Shown: positions 33,113 to 40,286 of the stretch, in pieces
Layout of the letters: each line of letters starts with the position of its first letter
Position numbering within the stretch: position 1 is the first letter of the stretch
Assembly (NCBI RefSeq): GCF_001591345.1
Contig: NZ_BCUS01000054.1
Location: forward strand, 1 to 40,917
Origin: Variovorax boronicumulans NBRC 103145
GTDB lineage: Bacteria; Pseudomonadota; Gammaproteobacteria; Burkholderiales; Burkholderiaceae_C
Reading direction: 5' to 3'
DNA: 40,917 bases
Translations under genes and position numbers: made by a program
Notes under the pieces: generated by a model
What the model was told of the DNA's origin: nothing
Databases searched by the model: none
The model's input: only the letters and a program-made list of their open reading frames with translations

Positions 33113-33730
33113 TCATTGTGAACCGAGGCGGAAGCGTCCGCTGTAGCGAAACACATCGCCGAACCAGCGGTGGCGCAGCAGCATCTTCATCGTGAAGTGG
33201 TCGGGGTCGGACGGATCGGGCCGTTCCTCGACGTAGGCTGTGCCGAGCAAGAGGCCCAGCGGCAGCGGAATGCGCAGCCCCGCGAGGCGCCAGATGTAGC
33301 CCCGGTCGCGGAACACGAGCGCGCCGTCTTCCGCGCTCACCGCCAGGCGCATGCCGATGCCGAAGCGCACGTATTCGATCACCTCGCTGCCTTGCGCCGC
33401 GTCGTGTTCCATGTGCGAGCGGAAATGAAAAGGCGGCCTGTTCGGAAAGTGGAAGACGCGGTCCCAGTAGAGGTGGGCGTTGTCGGGGCGGCAGCGGTAG
33501 TGCACCTCGATCGGCACCTGGGTACCCTGGTGCGGAACCAGCGCGCCGAACAGCCGGCCGAAGGGCATCAGCAGCGCGGCCCACGGGGCGTGCCAGACCT
33601 CGCTCATCGTGCCGCGCACGCAGACGTAATCGTCGGAGAACGGCGCCATCGTGTAGTGGCGGCGAATCACGTCACCGAGCTGGTTCCATGCGGGGCCGAG
33701 CGCCTGCTGGAAGACAGGGGGCACGCTCAT
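33113..33730 (-). CDS. DUF4166 domain protein
   Basis: The 205-residue protein has features I associate with DUF4166: an N-terminal FQQALGPAWNQLGDVIRRHY, then VCVRGTMSEVWHAPWAALLM, a central beta-rich half with WDRVFHFPNRPPFHFRSHME, and GIGMRLAVSAEDGALVFRDR. Function is unknown. DUF4166 domains are often linked to DoxX-like or SDR proteins in other bacteria (from memory). It overlaps the SRPBCC gene upstream by ATGA and may be followed by the DOPA-dioxygenase-like gene. No signal peptide is seen, so it is probably cytoplasmic. Confidence 0.75.
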   Translation of the reverse strand: MSVPPVFQQALGPAWNQLGDVIRRHYTMAPFSDDYVCVRGTMSEVWHAPWAALLMPFGRLFGALVPHQGTQVPIEVHYRCRPDNAHLYWDRVFHFPNRPPFHFRSHMEHDAAQGSEVIEYVRFGIGMRLAVSAEDGALVFRDRGYIWRLAGLRIPLPLGLLLGTAYVEERPDPSDPDHFTMKMLLRHRWFGDVFRYSGRFRLGSQ

Positions 33731-34767
33731 CCCGCCACCGCCTGGGTGGCTTCGCTGCGCGCCTTGTAGAAGCGCAGGATGTTCTCGGAAGCGTCGCCCA
33801 GCAGGAACTGCATGACCGGGTCCGCATACCAGTTGAAGCGCGTGCTCAGCCGCCACGACACCGCGACGCGCAGTTCGGTGCCGCCGTCGCGCGGGGTCAG
33901 GGTGTAGGTGGCGTCGCGCAGGTCGAAGTACTGGCCGCCGATCATCACGTGGTCGTCGAGCGCACCGGCGGGGAAGGAGTCGGGCGTGAAGCGAAAGCGC
34001 CACTTCAGCAGGCGATCGGGCTGCCACTCGGTGACGACCTCTTCGAAATGCACGTTCTTCTGCCACTGCACCTGGCGCACGCGGCCCTCGGGCGTGTCGA
34101 CGGTCACGCCCGACATCGGCATCGGCACGCCGACGCGGTAGGCCCACGCGTCGCCGACTTCGCTGGGGCGGATGTCGCGCGCGGCGTTGAGCTCGTGCCA
34201 TACGCGCTCGGCCGGCGCCGCGATGAAGAGCGTGCGCGAGGTGTTCGAGAACTGGTCGGGGTTGGGCCATTGCGGCTCGATGCCGCCGAGCAGCAGCGGC
34301 ACCAGGGCGACGCTGTACAGCGCGGGCTTCGGCCAGTTGGTGATGCGGCACACGATGCCCATGGCCAGTCCGCCGACACTGCCCATCACCGCGAACAGCG
34401 GCACGATGAAGGCGGCGCAGATGATGCCCTCGATGAAGACCATCAGCGTGCCGCCCACGAACAGCGCGGTGGCCACCCACGGCGCCCAGAGGTAGTAGCC
34501 CCAGCTGCGCCGTTCGATGCGCTCGGCCAGGTACACCGTGACCGCGCCGCACGCCGCGGGCGCGAAATAGACGAAGGAGCCCAGCATGGCCGAGAAGGGC
34601 TGGCCGGGGCCGCCGCTGAAGACGAGGCGCAGCACGAGCGCCAGCGCCGCGCCGGCGAACATGGGCCAGAACCAGCCGAAGGGCATGCCGCGCACGGGCT
34701 TGGGGGCCGGCACGTCATCGTTGGCAGGCAGGTCGGCGAGTTTGCTTTCTTCGGGCTCGGTGCGCAT
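33727..34767 (-). CDS. membrane-anchored SRPBCC (START-like) protein
   Basis: The 346-residue protein has about four membrane segments in the N-terminal half (about 28-165): FGWFWPMFAGAALALVLRLV, then WVATALFVGGTLMVFIEGII and IVPLFAVMGSVGGLAMGIVC. A C-terminal SRPBCC-type ligand-binding domain (about 180-335) has TSRTLFIAAPAERVWHELNA and the later GGTELRVAVSWRLSTRFNWY. Such domains hold lipids or aromatic ligands in a hydrophobic pocket. With the methyltransferase and DUF4166 neighbours, handling of a lipophilic metabolite at the inner membrane is plausible (inference). It starts 31 nt after the methyltransferase stop codon. Confidence 0.78.
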   Translation of the reverse strand: MRTEPEESKLADLPANDDVPAPKPVRGMPFGWFWPMFAGAALALVLRLVFSGGPGQPFSAMLGSFVYFAPAACGAVTVYLAERIERRSWGYYLWAPWVATALFVGGTLMVFIEGIICAAFIVPLFAVMGSVGGLAMGIVCRITNWPKPALYSVALVPLLLGGIEPQWPNPDQFSNTSRTLFIAAPAERVWHELNAARDIRPSEVGDAWAYRVGVPMPMSGVTVDTPEGRVRQVQWQKNVHFEEVVTEWQPDRLLKWRFRFTPDSFPAGALDDHVMIGGQYFDLRDATYTLTPRDGGTELRVAVSWRLSTRFNWYADPVMQFLLGDASENILRFYKARSEATQAVAG

Positions 34768-34798
34768 GGAAATCTCTTCTCCTCTTTTTTGTGCAGTC

Positions 34799-35740
34799 TC
34801 AGCTGGCGCTGCGCCGGGCCGTCACCATGGCGTAGTCGAAGTCGCGCCAGAACATGCCCAGCGCGAGCGCGCAGTAGCTGGCCACGATGTGCTTGCGGCG
34901 CCAGGGGCTGAGCTTGCCGCGCGCCTTCCACAGTTCGGCCAGCGTGAAGCGGGTGGCCAGCACGGGGATGTGCAGCGCGCTTGGTGCCACGCGCCAGCGC
35001 AGCGAGGTGAACGCGATGTCCTCGAAGCCGTGCGCGCGCAGCGCGGCCGTGAAGTCGTCGCGCACCGCCAGCGTGGGCACGGCCCAGCTGTCGGCCCACA
35101 GGCGGTGCAGCCAGCCCGCGAGCCGGCCCGGCCGGCGGCGCAGCAGGAAGCCGTCGACCACCACCAGCCGCGCGCCGGGCTTGAGCAGCCGCGCGGCCTC
35201 GCGCACGAAGTCGGCCTTGGCGGTGCCCTCGGCATAACAGGCGCTTTCGAGCGCCCAGGCCCCGTCGGCCTGGGCGGCGGGCAGGCCGGTGCGGGTGTAG
35301 TCGGCCTCGACGTGCGCGACGCGGTCGGCCACGCCGGCGCGGGCGTCGAGCCGCGCGGCGATGCCGTTCTGCACCGGCACGTTGGTCACGGTGACCGCAT
35401 GCAGCGCGGGGTCGTCGCCGACCAGCGTGCGCGAGGTGGCGCCGGCGCCGCAGCCCAGGTCGAGCACGCAGCGCGGGCCGGTGGTGGCCGTGTCGAGCCG
35501 CAGCGCGCGGCCGACGGTGCGGTTCATCTCGATCAGCATGCCCTCGCGCCGCAGCGGGTTCAGGCCCAGGCGCCAGAAGCCGAAGTGCATGTTGTAGCTG
35601 GGGCTCCAGGCGCGGTAGTCGTCGGCGACCTCGGTGAAATAGTCCTGCGTGTCCTCGCGGCTCACGTGGCCTTCGACGGCAGGCGGCGCAGGCCGCGCGG
35701 TGCCGGGCAGGCGGAAGTCGGGCTGGAAGACGTCGGGCAT
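34799..35740 (-). CDS. class I SAM-dependent methyltransferase
   Basis: The 313-residue protein has DYFTEVADDYRAWSPSYNMH near residue 33, then HFGFWRLGLNPLRREGMLIE. The SAM-binding motif I is CVLDLGCGAGATSRTL (about 91-106), with LLKPGARLVVVDGFLLRRRP as motif III. The N-terminal block is typical of enzymes that methylate lipophilic compounds such as quinones, tocopherol-like rings or fatty acids; the substrate here is unknown. An AAGGAG site precedes the ATG. It is 50 nt downstream of the DCC-family gene, within the GbsR-controlled operon. Confidence 0.88.
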   Translation of the reverse strand: MPDVFQPDFRLPGTARPAPPAVEGHVSREDTQDYFTEVADDYRAWSPSYNMHFGFWRLGLNPLRREGMLIEMNRTVGRALRLDTATTGPRCVLDLGCGAGATSRTLVGDDPALHAVTVTNVPVQNGIAARLDARAGVADRVAHVEADYTRTGLPAAQADGAWALESACYAEGTAKADFVREAARLLKPGARLVVVDGFLLRRRPGRLAGWLHRLWADSWAVPTLAVRDDFTAALRAHGFEDIAFTSLRWRVAPSALHIPVLATRFTLAELWKARGKLSPWRRKHIVASYCALALGMFWRDFDYAMVTARRSAS

Positions 35741-35790
35741 CGAAAACTCCTTCGGACGTGAGCGGGTGGGGTGTGACAGCGTGGTTTTTT

Positions 35791-36222
35791 TCAGAGCTTG
35801 CAGTGGTCGTCGGCACAAGTGGCCGGCGCGATCGCACCGTGCCCCGCAAGCCGCAGGACCAGCCAGCGCGGCAGCCGGTAGCGGTTGCGCGCCAGCACCG
35901 CGTAAGCGCGGTCGGCCAGCCGGCCGACCACCGGCAGGTCGAGCACCGCGCCGCCGGCCGGCAGGCCCACCGCCGCGCGGCAGGCGCGGATCGCATCCAC
36001 GCCCACGCGCAGCCGGCCTGCGGCATCGACCGCGTGCAGCGAACGCATCAGCGCCTCGCGCGGCGCCGGGCCGTCCGCGAAACCGACGGGCGAGCAGTCG
36101 ACCAAGCGCAGCCGCTTCGCGCTGTCGCGCGCCTGCATGGCGCCCATCTCGGCCGTGCACAGCGGGCAGGTGGCGTCGAAATAGACGGTGAGCGGGTAGG
36201 TGGCGGGGGCGAAGCGGGTCAT
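35791..36222 (-). CDS. DCC-family (DUF393) thiol-disulfide oxidoreductase-like protein
   Basis: The 143-residue protein carries the family's DxxCPLC signature, FDATCPLC (15-22; Cys19 and Cys22), at the N-terminus. LRVGVDAIRACRAAVGLPAG and LPRWLVLRLAGHG follow. The C-terminus CADDHCKL has a further cysteine pair. The family's reaction is not firmly known. A longer frame begins upstream, but ATG 36222 gives the canonical N-terminus. It is the first gene of the operon; an operator matching that of the GbsR-like regulator lies at 36243-36260, just upstream. Confidence 0.85.
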   Translation of the reverse strand: MTRFAPATYPLTVYFDATCPLCTAEMGAMQARDSAKRLRLVDCSPVGFADGPAPREALMRSLHAVDAAGRLRVGVDAIRACRAAVGLPAGGAVLDLPVVGRLADRAYAVLARNRYRLPRWLVLRLAGHGAIAPATCADDHCKL

Positions 36223-36242
36223 GGTGCTTTTGGTTCTCGATA

Positions 36243-36260
36243 TTTCAGTCAAAACAGAAA
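36243..36260. promoter_or_regulatory. second copy of the GbsR-like operator
   Basis: TTTCAGTCAAAACAGAAA matches the operator at 36920-36937 in 16 of 18 positions, including both outer arms. It lies 20 nt upstream of the DCC-family start codon and downstream of the regulator gene. This ties the regulator to the operon. Confidence 0.7.
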
Positions 36261-36291
36261 TAAGAAGGCAAAAAAAAGGACGCGGCCTTTC

Positions 36292-36894
36292 TCAGATCAT
36301 GGGCAGGCTGGCGTGGTGCGCGTCGGGGTCGTCGCCCTTGCCCGCGCCAGGAGGGGCGGGGGGCGGTGCGCTGTCGCCACGCACGAACTTCTGCACGCTG
36401 GCGCCGAGTGTCAGCACCTTGTCGAGCGTGCCGGGCGACAGCCGCAGCATTTCGTCGGCCCAGGTGGCGAGCTTGGTCATGAGGTCCATGGTGGAGCGGA
36501 TGCGGTCTTGCGCATCGGGCGGCTCCTTCTGGAAATCGGGGCTGGCGACGATCTCGCGCAACACGCGGATGGTGGGGTCGAACTCGCGCTCCTTGCGCTC
36601 GCGCACCACGGTGCGGAACAGCTCCCACACGTCGACGCTGGTCTCGAAGTAGTCGCGCCGGTCGCCCAGCGTGTGGGTGACGCGCACGAGATTCCAGGCC
36701 TGCAGTTCCTTCAGGCTGTTGCTGACGTTGGAGCGGGCCACGCCCAGCGTTTCCGACAGCTCTTCGGCGTGCATCGGCTTGCCGTGCGCGAAGAGCAGGG
36801 CGTGGATCTGCGAGACCGTGCGGTTCACGCCCCACATGGAGCCCATCTCGCCCCAGTGCAGGACGAACTTGCGTTGAATGTCGGTGAGTTCCAT
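36292..36894 (-). CDS. GbsR/MarR-like transcriptional regulator
   Basis: The 200-residue protein has an N-terminal winged helix-turn-helix (about 8-80) with VSQIHALLFAHGKPMHAEEL, then LGVARSNVSNSLKELQAWNL and RDYFETSVDVWELFRTVV. This is the layout of the GbsR subgroup of MarR-like repressors. A longer C-terminal helical region and a Pro/Ala-rich tail (APPPAPPGAGKGDDPDAHH) follow. ATG 36894 is 25 nt from the palindrome at 36920-36937. Matching sites before this gene and before the DCC-family gene imply autoregulation and control of the operon. GbsR of Bacillus senses choline; the ligand here is unknown. Confidence 0.85.
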   Translation of the reverse strand: MELTDIQRKFVLHWGEMGSMWGVNRTVSQIHALLFAHGKPMHAEELSETLGVARSNVSNSLKELQAWNLVRVTHTLGDRRDYFETSVDVWELFRTVVRERKEREFDPTIRVLREIVASPDFQKEPPDAQDRIRSTMDLMTKLATWADEMLRLSPGTLDKVLTLGASVQKFVRGDSAPPPAPPGAGKGDDPDAHHASLPMI

Positions 36895-36919
36895 GGCGTC
36901 GAGTTTAGGAATTCCTGAA

Positions 36920-36937
36920 TTTCTGTCAAGACAGAAA
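36920..36937. promoter_or_regulatory. palindromic operator upstream of the GbsR-like gene
   Basis: TTTCTGTCAAGACAGAAA is a perfect inverted repeat with 8-bp arms around AA. It sits 25 nt before the regulator's start codon. A near-identical copy lies before the operon at 36243-36260. Confidence 0.8.
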
Positions 36938-36973
36938 CAAAAAACGCTGCGCGGCGGCCGCAAAAGTGAAATA

Positions 36974-36989
36974 CTGTATGAATAAACAG
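36974..36989 (+). promoter_or_regulatory. LexA box-like site
   Basis: CTGTATGAATAAACAG fits CTGT-N8-ACAG, the betaproteobacterial and enterobacterial SOS-box pattern, with an AT-rich centre. It lies 39 nt upstream of the radical SAM gene, a place where LexA would block its promoter. Confidence 0.72.
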
Positions 36990-37028
36990 TTGTTTGCCTT
37001 GTTTCCTGTTTCCTTCCAAGGACTCGCC

Positions 37029-38123
37029 ATGCCCGCCGCCCAGGTTCCCATCCACATCATCAAGGGCCGAGGCGCGGCCACGCGGCTCGCGCACCGGTTC
37101 TCCAAAGACGAGCGCAACGCCTTCGACGACGGCTGGGGCACGCTGGAAGAGGGCGAGGCCGAAGCCGCCGAACTGCTGCCGTTGGCCACCGAGGTGCGCT
37201 TCGAGGACGTGAAGTCGGTGCTCAGCAGCAACGAGTCACCCGACATCCCGTTCGACCGTTCGCTCAACCCGTACCGCGGCTGCGAGCACGGCTGCATCTA
37301 TTGCTTTGCGCGGCCCACGCACAGCTACCTGAACCTCTCGCCCGGCCTCGACTTCGAGACCAAGCTCATCGCCAAGCGCAACCTCGTCGAGGTGCTGCGC
37401 GCCGAACTCGGGCGCAAGGGCTACCGACCCAGCAACCTCGCCATCGGCACCGCGACCGACTGCTACCAGCCCATCGAGCGCGAGCTGCGGCTCACGCGCG
37501 GCGTGATCGAGCTGCTGAGCGAAGTGCGCCATCCGTTCGCGCTCATTACCAAGTCGAGTGCGGTCGAGCGCGACCTCGACCTGATCGCGCCCATGGCGGC
37601 CGACCGGCTCGCGGCCGTGTACGTCACGATCACCACGCTCGACGGCGAACTGGCGCGCAAGCTCGAGCCGCGCGCCGCCGCGCCGCACCGGCGGCTGCGC
37701 ACCATCCGCACCCTGGCCGAGGCCGGCGTGCCGGTGGGGGTGAGCGTGGCGCCGCAGATTCCGTTCATCACCGAAGACATGGAACAGGTGCTCGAAGCCG
37801 CCTGGGAGGCCGGCGCGCGCAGCGCCTTCTACACCGTGGTGCGCCTGCCGTGGGAGGTGGCGCCGCTCTTCAAGGAATGGCTCGAGCTGCACTACCCGCA
37901 GCGCGCCGAGCGCGTCATGGCGCGCATCCACGAGATGCGCGGCGGCAAGGACTACGACGCCGACTTCGCCACGCGCATGAAGGGCAGCGGCCTGTGGGCC
38001 GACCTGATCCACCAGCGCTTCCAGAAGGCGACCCACCGGCTGGGCTTCAACCGCGAGCGGATCGCGCTGGACACCGGGGCCTTTCGCCCGCCCGGCGCCG
38101 TGGGGCAGGGCAGCCTGTTCTGA
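37029..38123 (+). CDS. PA0069-family radical SAM protein (SplB-like)
   Basis: The 364-residue protein has the radical SAM cluster motif CEHGCIYC (85-92; Cys85, Cys89, Cys92) in NPYRGCEHGCIYCFARPTHS. ATDCYQPIERELRLTRGVIE and FALITKSSAVERDLDLI follow, as in spore-photoproduct-lyase-like proteins. The family is conserved in many proteobacteria and suspected to act on DNA or nucleotides, but its reaction is unknown. AAGGA at 37017-37021 supports ATG 37029; an in-frame ATG at 36978 would lie inside the LexA box. The LexA-like site suggests SOS induction, which I recall for the Pseudomonas relative. Confidence 0.88.
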   Translation: MPAAQVPIHIIKGRGAATRLAHRFSKDERNAFDDGWGTLEEGEAEAAELLPLATEVRFEDVKSVLSSNESPDIPFDRSLNPYRGCEHGCIYCFARPTHSYLNLSPGLDFETKLIAKRNLVEVLRAELGRKGYRPSNLAIGTATDCYQPIERELRLTRGVIELLSEVRHPFALITKSSAVERDLDLIAPMAADRLAAVYVTITTLDGELARKLEPRAAAPHRRLRTIRTLAEAGVPVGVSVAPQIPFITEDMEQVLEAAWEAGARSAFYTVVRLPWEVAPLFKEWLELHYPQRAERVMARIHEMRGGKDYDADFATRMKGSGLWADLIHQRFQKATHRLGFNRERIALDTGAFRPPGAVGQGSLF

Positions 38124-38210
38124 ACATCGCGCCGACGCGGTAGATTCGTGGCCGTGCCGGCTTCGGCACGCATTCGGCATCGGCTGCTTCAAACAAGGTC
38201 AAGGGCGCGC

Positions 38211-38720
38211 ATGAACAGGGTCTGGCTCGTGGTGATGGGGGTTTCGGGCTGCGGCAAGTCCAGCATGGGCGCGGCGCTGGCCACGGCGTTCGGGCTGCCG
38301 CTGATCGAGGGCGACGACCACCATCCGCCCGCCAACGTCGACAAGATGAGCCGCGGCATCGCGCTCACCGACGCCGACCGCGCCGGCTGGCTGGCCACGC
38401 TGGGCCGCGCCCTGGCCGACGCGCCGCAGGGCGCCGTCATGACCTGCTCCGCGCTCAAGCGCAGCTACCGCGACCAGTTGCGCGCCGCCGCGCCGGGCCT
38501 GCGCTTCGTGTTCATGCAGATCGACCGCGCCGAAGCCGAGCGCCGCGTGGCCGCGCGCGCGGGCGCCGGGCTGCACATGTTCCCGGCCAGCCTCGTGGCC
38601 AACCAGTTCGCTACCCTCGAATCGCCGGTCGGGGAGGTCGGTGTGCTGGCGGTGGATGCGACGACGCCGCTGGCGCAGTCGGTCGGCGTGGTGCGCGACT
38701 GGCTGGCCGACGCCGGCTGA
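38211..38720 (+). CDS. gntK: gluconokinase
   Basis: The 169-residue protein is a P-loop kinase of the GntK type. GVSGCGKSS (10-18) is the Walker A motif, and LIEGDDHHPPANVDKMSRGIAL is the substrate-binding stretch. TCSALKRSYRDQLR and HMFPASLVANQFATLE follow, typical of gluconate kinases. It phosphorylates gluconate to 6-phosphogluconate. The convergent neighbour gnd consumes that product, so the pair forms a gluconate entry to the pentose phosphate pathway. It is 87 nt after the radical SAM gene. Confidence 0.95.
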   Translation: MNRVWLVVMGVSGCGKSSMGAALATAFGLPLIEGDDHHPPANVDKMSRGIALTDADRAGWLATLGRALADAPQGAVMTCSALKRSYRDQLRAAAPGLRFVFMQIDRAEAERRVAARAGAGLHMFPASLVANQFATLESPVGEVGVLAVDATTPLAQSVGVVRDWLADAG

Positions 38721-38736
38721 AGGGCGAGCGCCTTCC

Positions 38737-40158
38737 TTACTCGATGACTTCGGGCCAGTCCGTGTGGAAGAACTGGCCTTCGGGCTTGTCCACGCGTTCG
38801 TACGTGTGCGCCCCGAAGAAATCGCGCTGCGCCTGCAGCAGGTTCGCGCTCAGGCGCGCCGTGCGGTAGCTGTCGTAGTAGGCCAGCGAGGCGCTGAAGG
38901 CCGGCACCGGGATGCCGTTGCTCACCGCCAGCGCCACCACCTCGCGCCAGTTCTGCTGCGTGCGGTTCAGCAGGTCTTGAAAGAACGGGTCGAGCATCAG
39001 GTTGCCCAGCGCCGGGTCGCGGCGGAAGGCGTCGGTGATGCGGTTCAGAAAGCGCGCGCGGATGATGCAGCCGCCGCGCCAGATCGAGGCGATGCCGCCC
39101 AGGTCGAGCTGCCAGCCTTTCTTTTCGCCCATCGTCTGGATCAGGTCGAAGCCCTGCGTGTAGCTGATGACCTTCGAGGCGTAGAGCGCGTCGTGCACCT
39201 TGGCCACCAGCGCCTTTTTCTCCAGCGACAGTGCGATCTTCGGCCCCTGCAGCAGCTGGCTGGCCGCCACGCGCTGCTTCTTCTGCGACGACAGCACGCG
39301 CGCCTCGACGGCGGCGTTGATGGTGCTGATGACCACCGCGTTCTCGGCCGCGTTCAGCAGCGTCCACTGGCCCGTGCCTTTCTGGCCGGCCTTGTCCAGG
39401 ATGAGGTCGACCACCGGCTGGCCCGTTTCCGGGTCTTTCTGCTCGAGCGCCTTGGCGGTGATCTGGATCAGGTAGCTCTGCAGCTCGCCCTCGTTCCATT
39501 CGTTGAAGATCGCGGCCATCTCGTCGGTCGTGAAGCCGGCGGCCTTGAACAGGCTGTAGGCCTCGCAGATCAGCTGCATGTCGCCGTACTCGATGCCGTT
39601 GTGCACCATCTTCACGTAGTGCCCCGCGCCGCCCGGGCCGATGTGGATCACGCAGGGCTCGCCGTCCACCTTGGCCGCGATGCTCTCGAAGATCGGCTTC
39701 ATCACCTCCCAGGTCGACGCCGGGCCGCCCGGCATGATCGACGGCCCCTTGCGCGCGCCTTCCTCGCCGCCCGACACGCCCGCGCCGATGAAGCGCAGGC
39801 CCTTGGCTCCAAGGTAGGCGTCGCGCCGTTCCGTGTCGGTGTACAGGCTGTTGCCGCCGTCGATGACGATGTCATCTTTGTCGAGCAGCGGAATGAGCTG
39901 CTCGATCACCTGGTCGACCGGCGCACCGGCCTTCACCATGATCTGGATCTTGCGGGGCTTGGCCAGGCTCTGGACGAACTCCTCGAGCGTCTTCGCGCCC
40001 ACCAGCTGCTTGTCGGGGTTGGCGGCAAGGAAGGCCTCGGTGGTGGCCTCGGTGCGGTTGTAGACGCTGACCTGGAAGCCGCGGCTTTCCACGTTCAGCA
40101 CCAGGTTCTGTCCCATCACGGCCAGGCCGATCAATCCGAAATCGCTTTGCTTGCTCAT
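38737..40158 (-). CDS. gnd: 6-phosphogluconate dehydrogenase (decarboxylating)
   Basis: The 473-residue protein is the long-type 6PGDH. It has an N-terminal Rossmann motif, GLAVMGQNLVLNV (about 11-23), and VSGGEEGARKGPSIMPGG. HYVKMVHNGIEYGDMQLICE carries the catalytic Lys. The C-terminal domain includes SIWRGGCIIRARFLNRI and AYYDSYRTARLSANLLQAQRD. It oxidises 6-phosphogluconate to ribulose 5-phosphate, releasing CO2. It is convergent with gntK and divergent from an AraC-type regulator gene. Confidence 0.96.
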   Translation of the reverse strand: MSKQSDFGLIGLAVMGQNLVLNVESRGFQVSVYNRTEATTEAFLAANPDKQLVGAKTLEEFVQSLAKPRKIQIMVKAGAPVDQVIEQLIPLLDKDDIVIDGGNSLYTDTERRDAYLGAKGLRFIGAGVSGGEEGARKGPSIMPGGPASTWEVMKPIFESIAAKVDGEPCVIHIGPGGAGHYVKMVHNGIEYGDMQLICEAYSLFKAAGFTTDEMAAIFNEWNEGELQSYLIQITAKALEQKDPETGQPVVDLILDKAGQKGTGQWTLLNAAENAVVISTINAAVEARVLSSQKKQRVAASQLLQGPKIALSLEKKALVAKVHDALYASKVISYTQGFDLIQTMGEKKGWQLDLGGIASIWRGGCIIRARFLNRITDAFRRDPALGNLMLDPFFQDLLNRTQQNWREVVALAVSNGIPVPAFSASLAYYDSYRTARLSANLLQAQRDFFGAHTYERVDKPEGQFFHTDWPEVIE

Positions 40159-40251
40159 GTGTGCCGGGCCCTTCGTGCGTGTGCGGTGGATGAAGCGGGC
40201 CATTGTGCCGGGCACCTGCGCGGCGCGGCGTCGGAGGGCGTCTATACCCGC

Positions 40252-40280
40252 TTGGCAAACGGGCCCGGGCTGGCTATGTT
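40252..40280 (+). promoter_or_regulatory. candidate promoter of the AraC-type gene, leaderless-type
   Basis: TTGGCA (40252-40257) and TATGTT (40275-40280) are 17 bp apart. The ATG at 40287 starts 6 nt after the -10 box, which would place transcription start at the start codon. A weak GGCGGG precedes the ATG. Confidence 0.5.
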
Positions 40281-40286
40281 GGCGGG

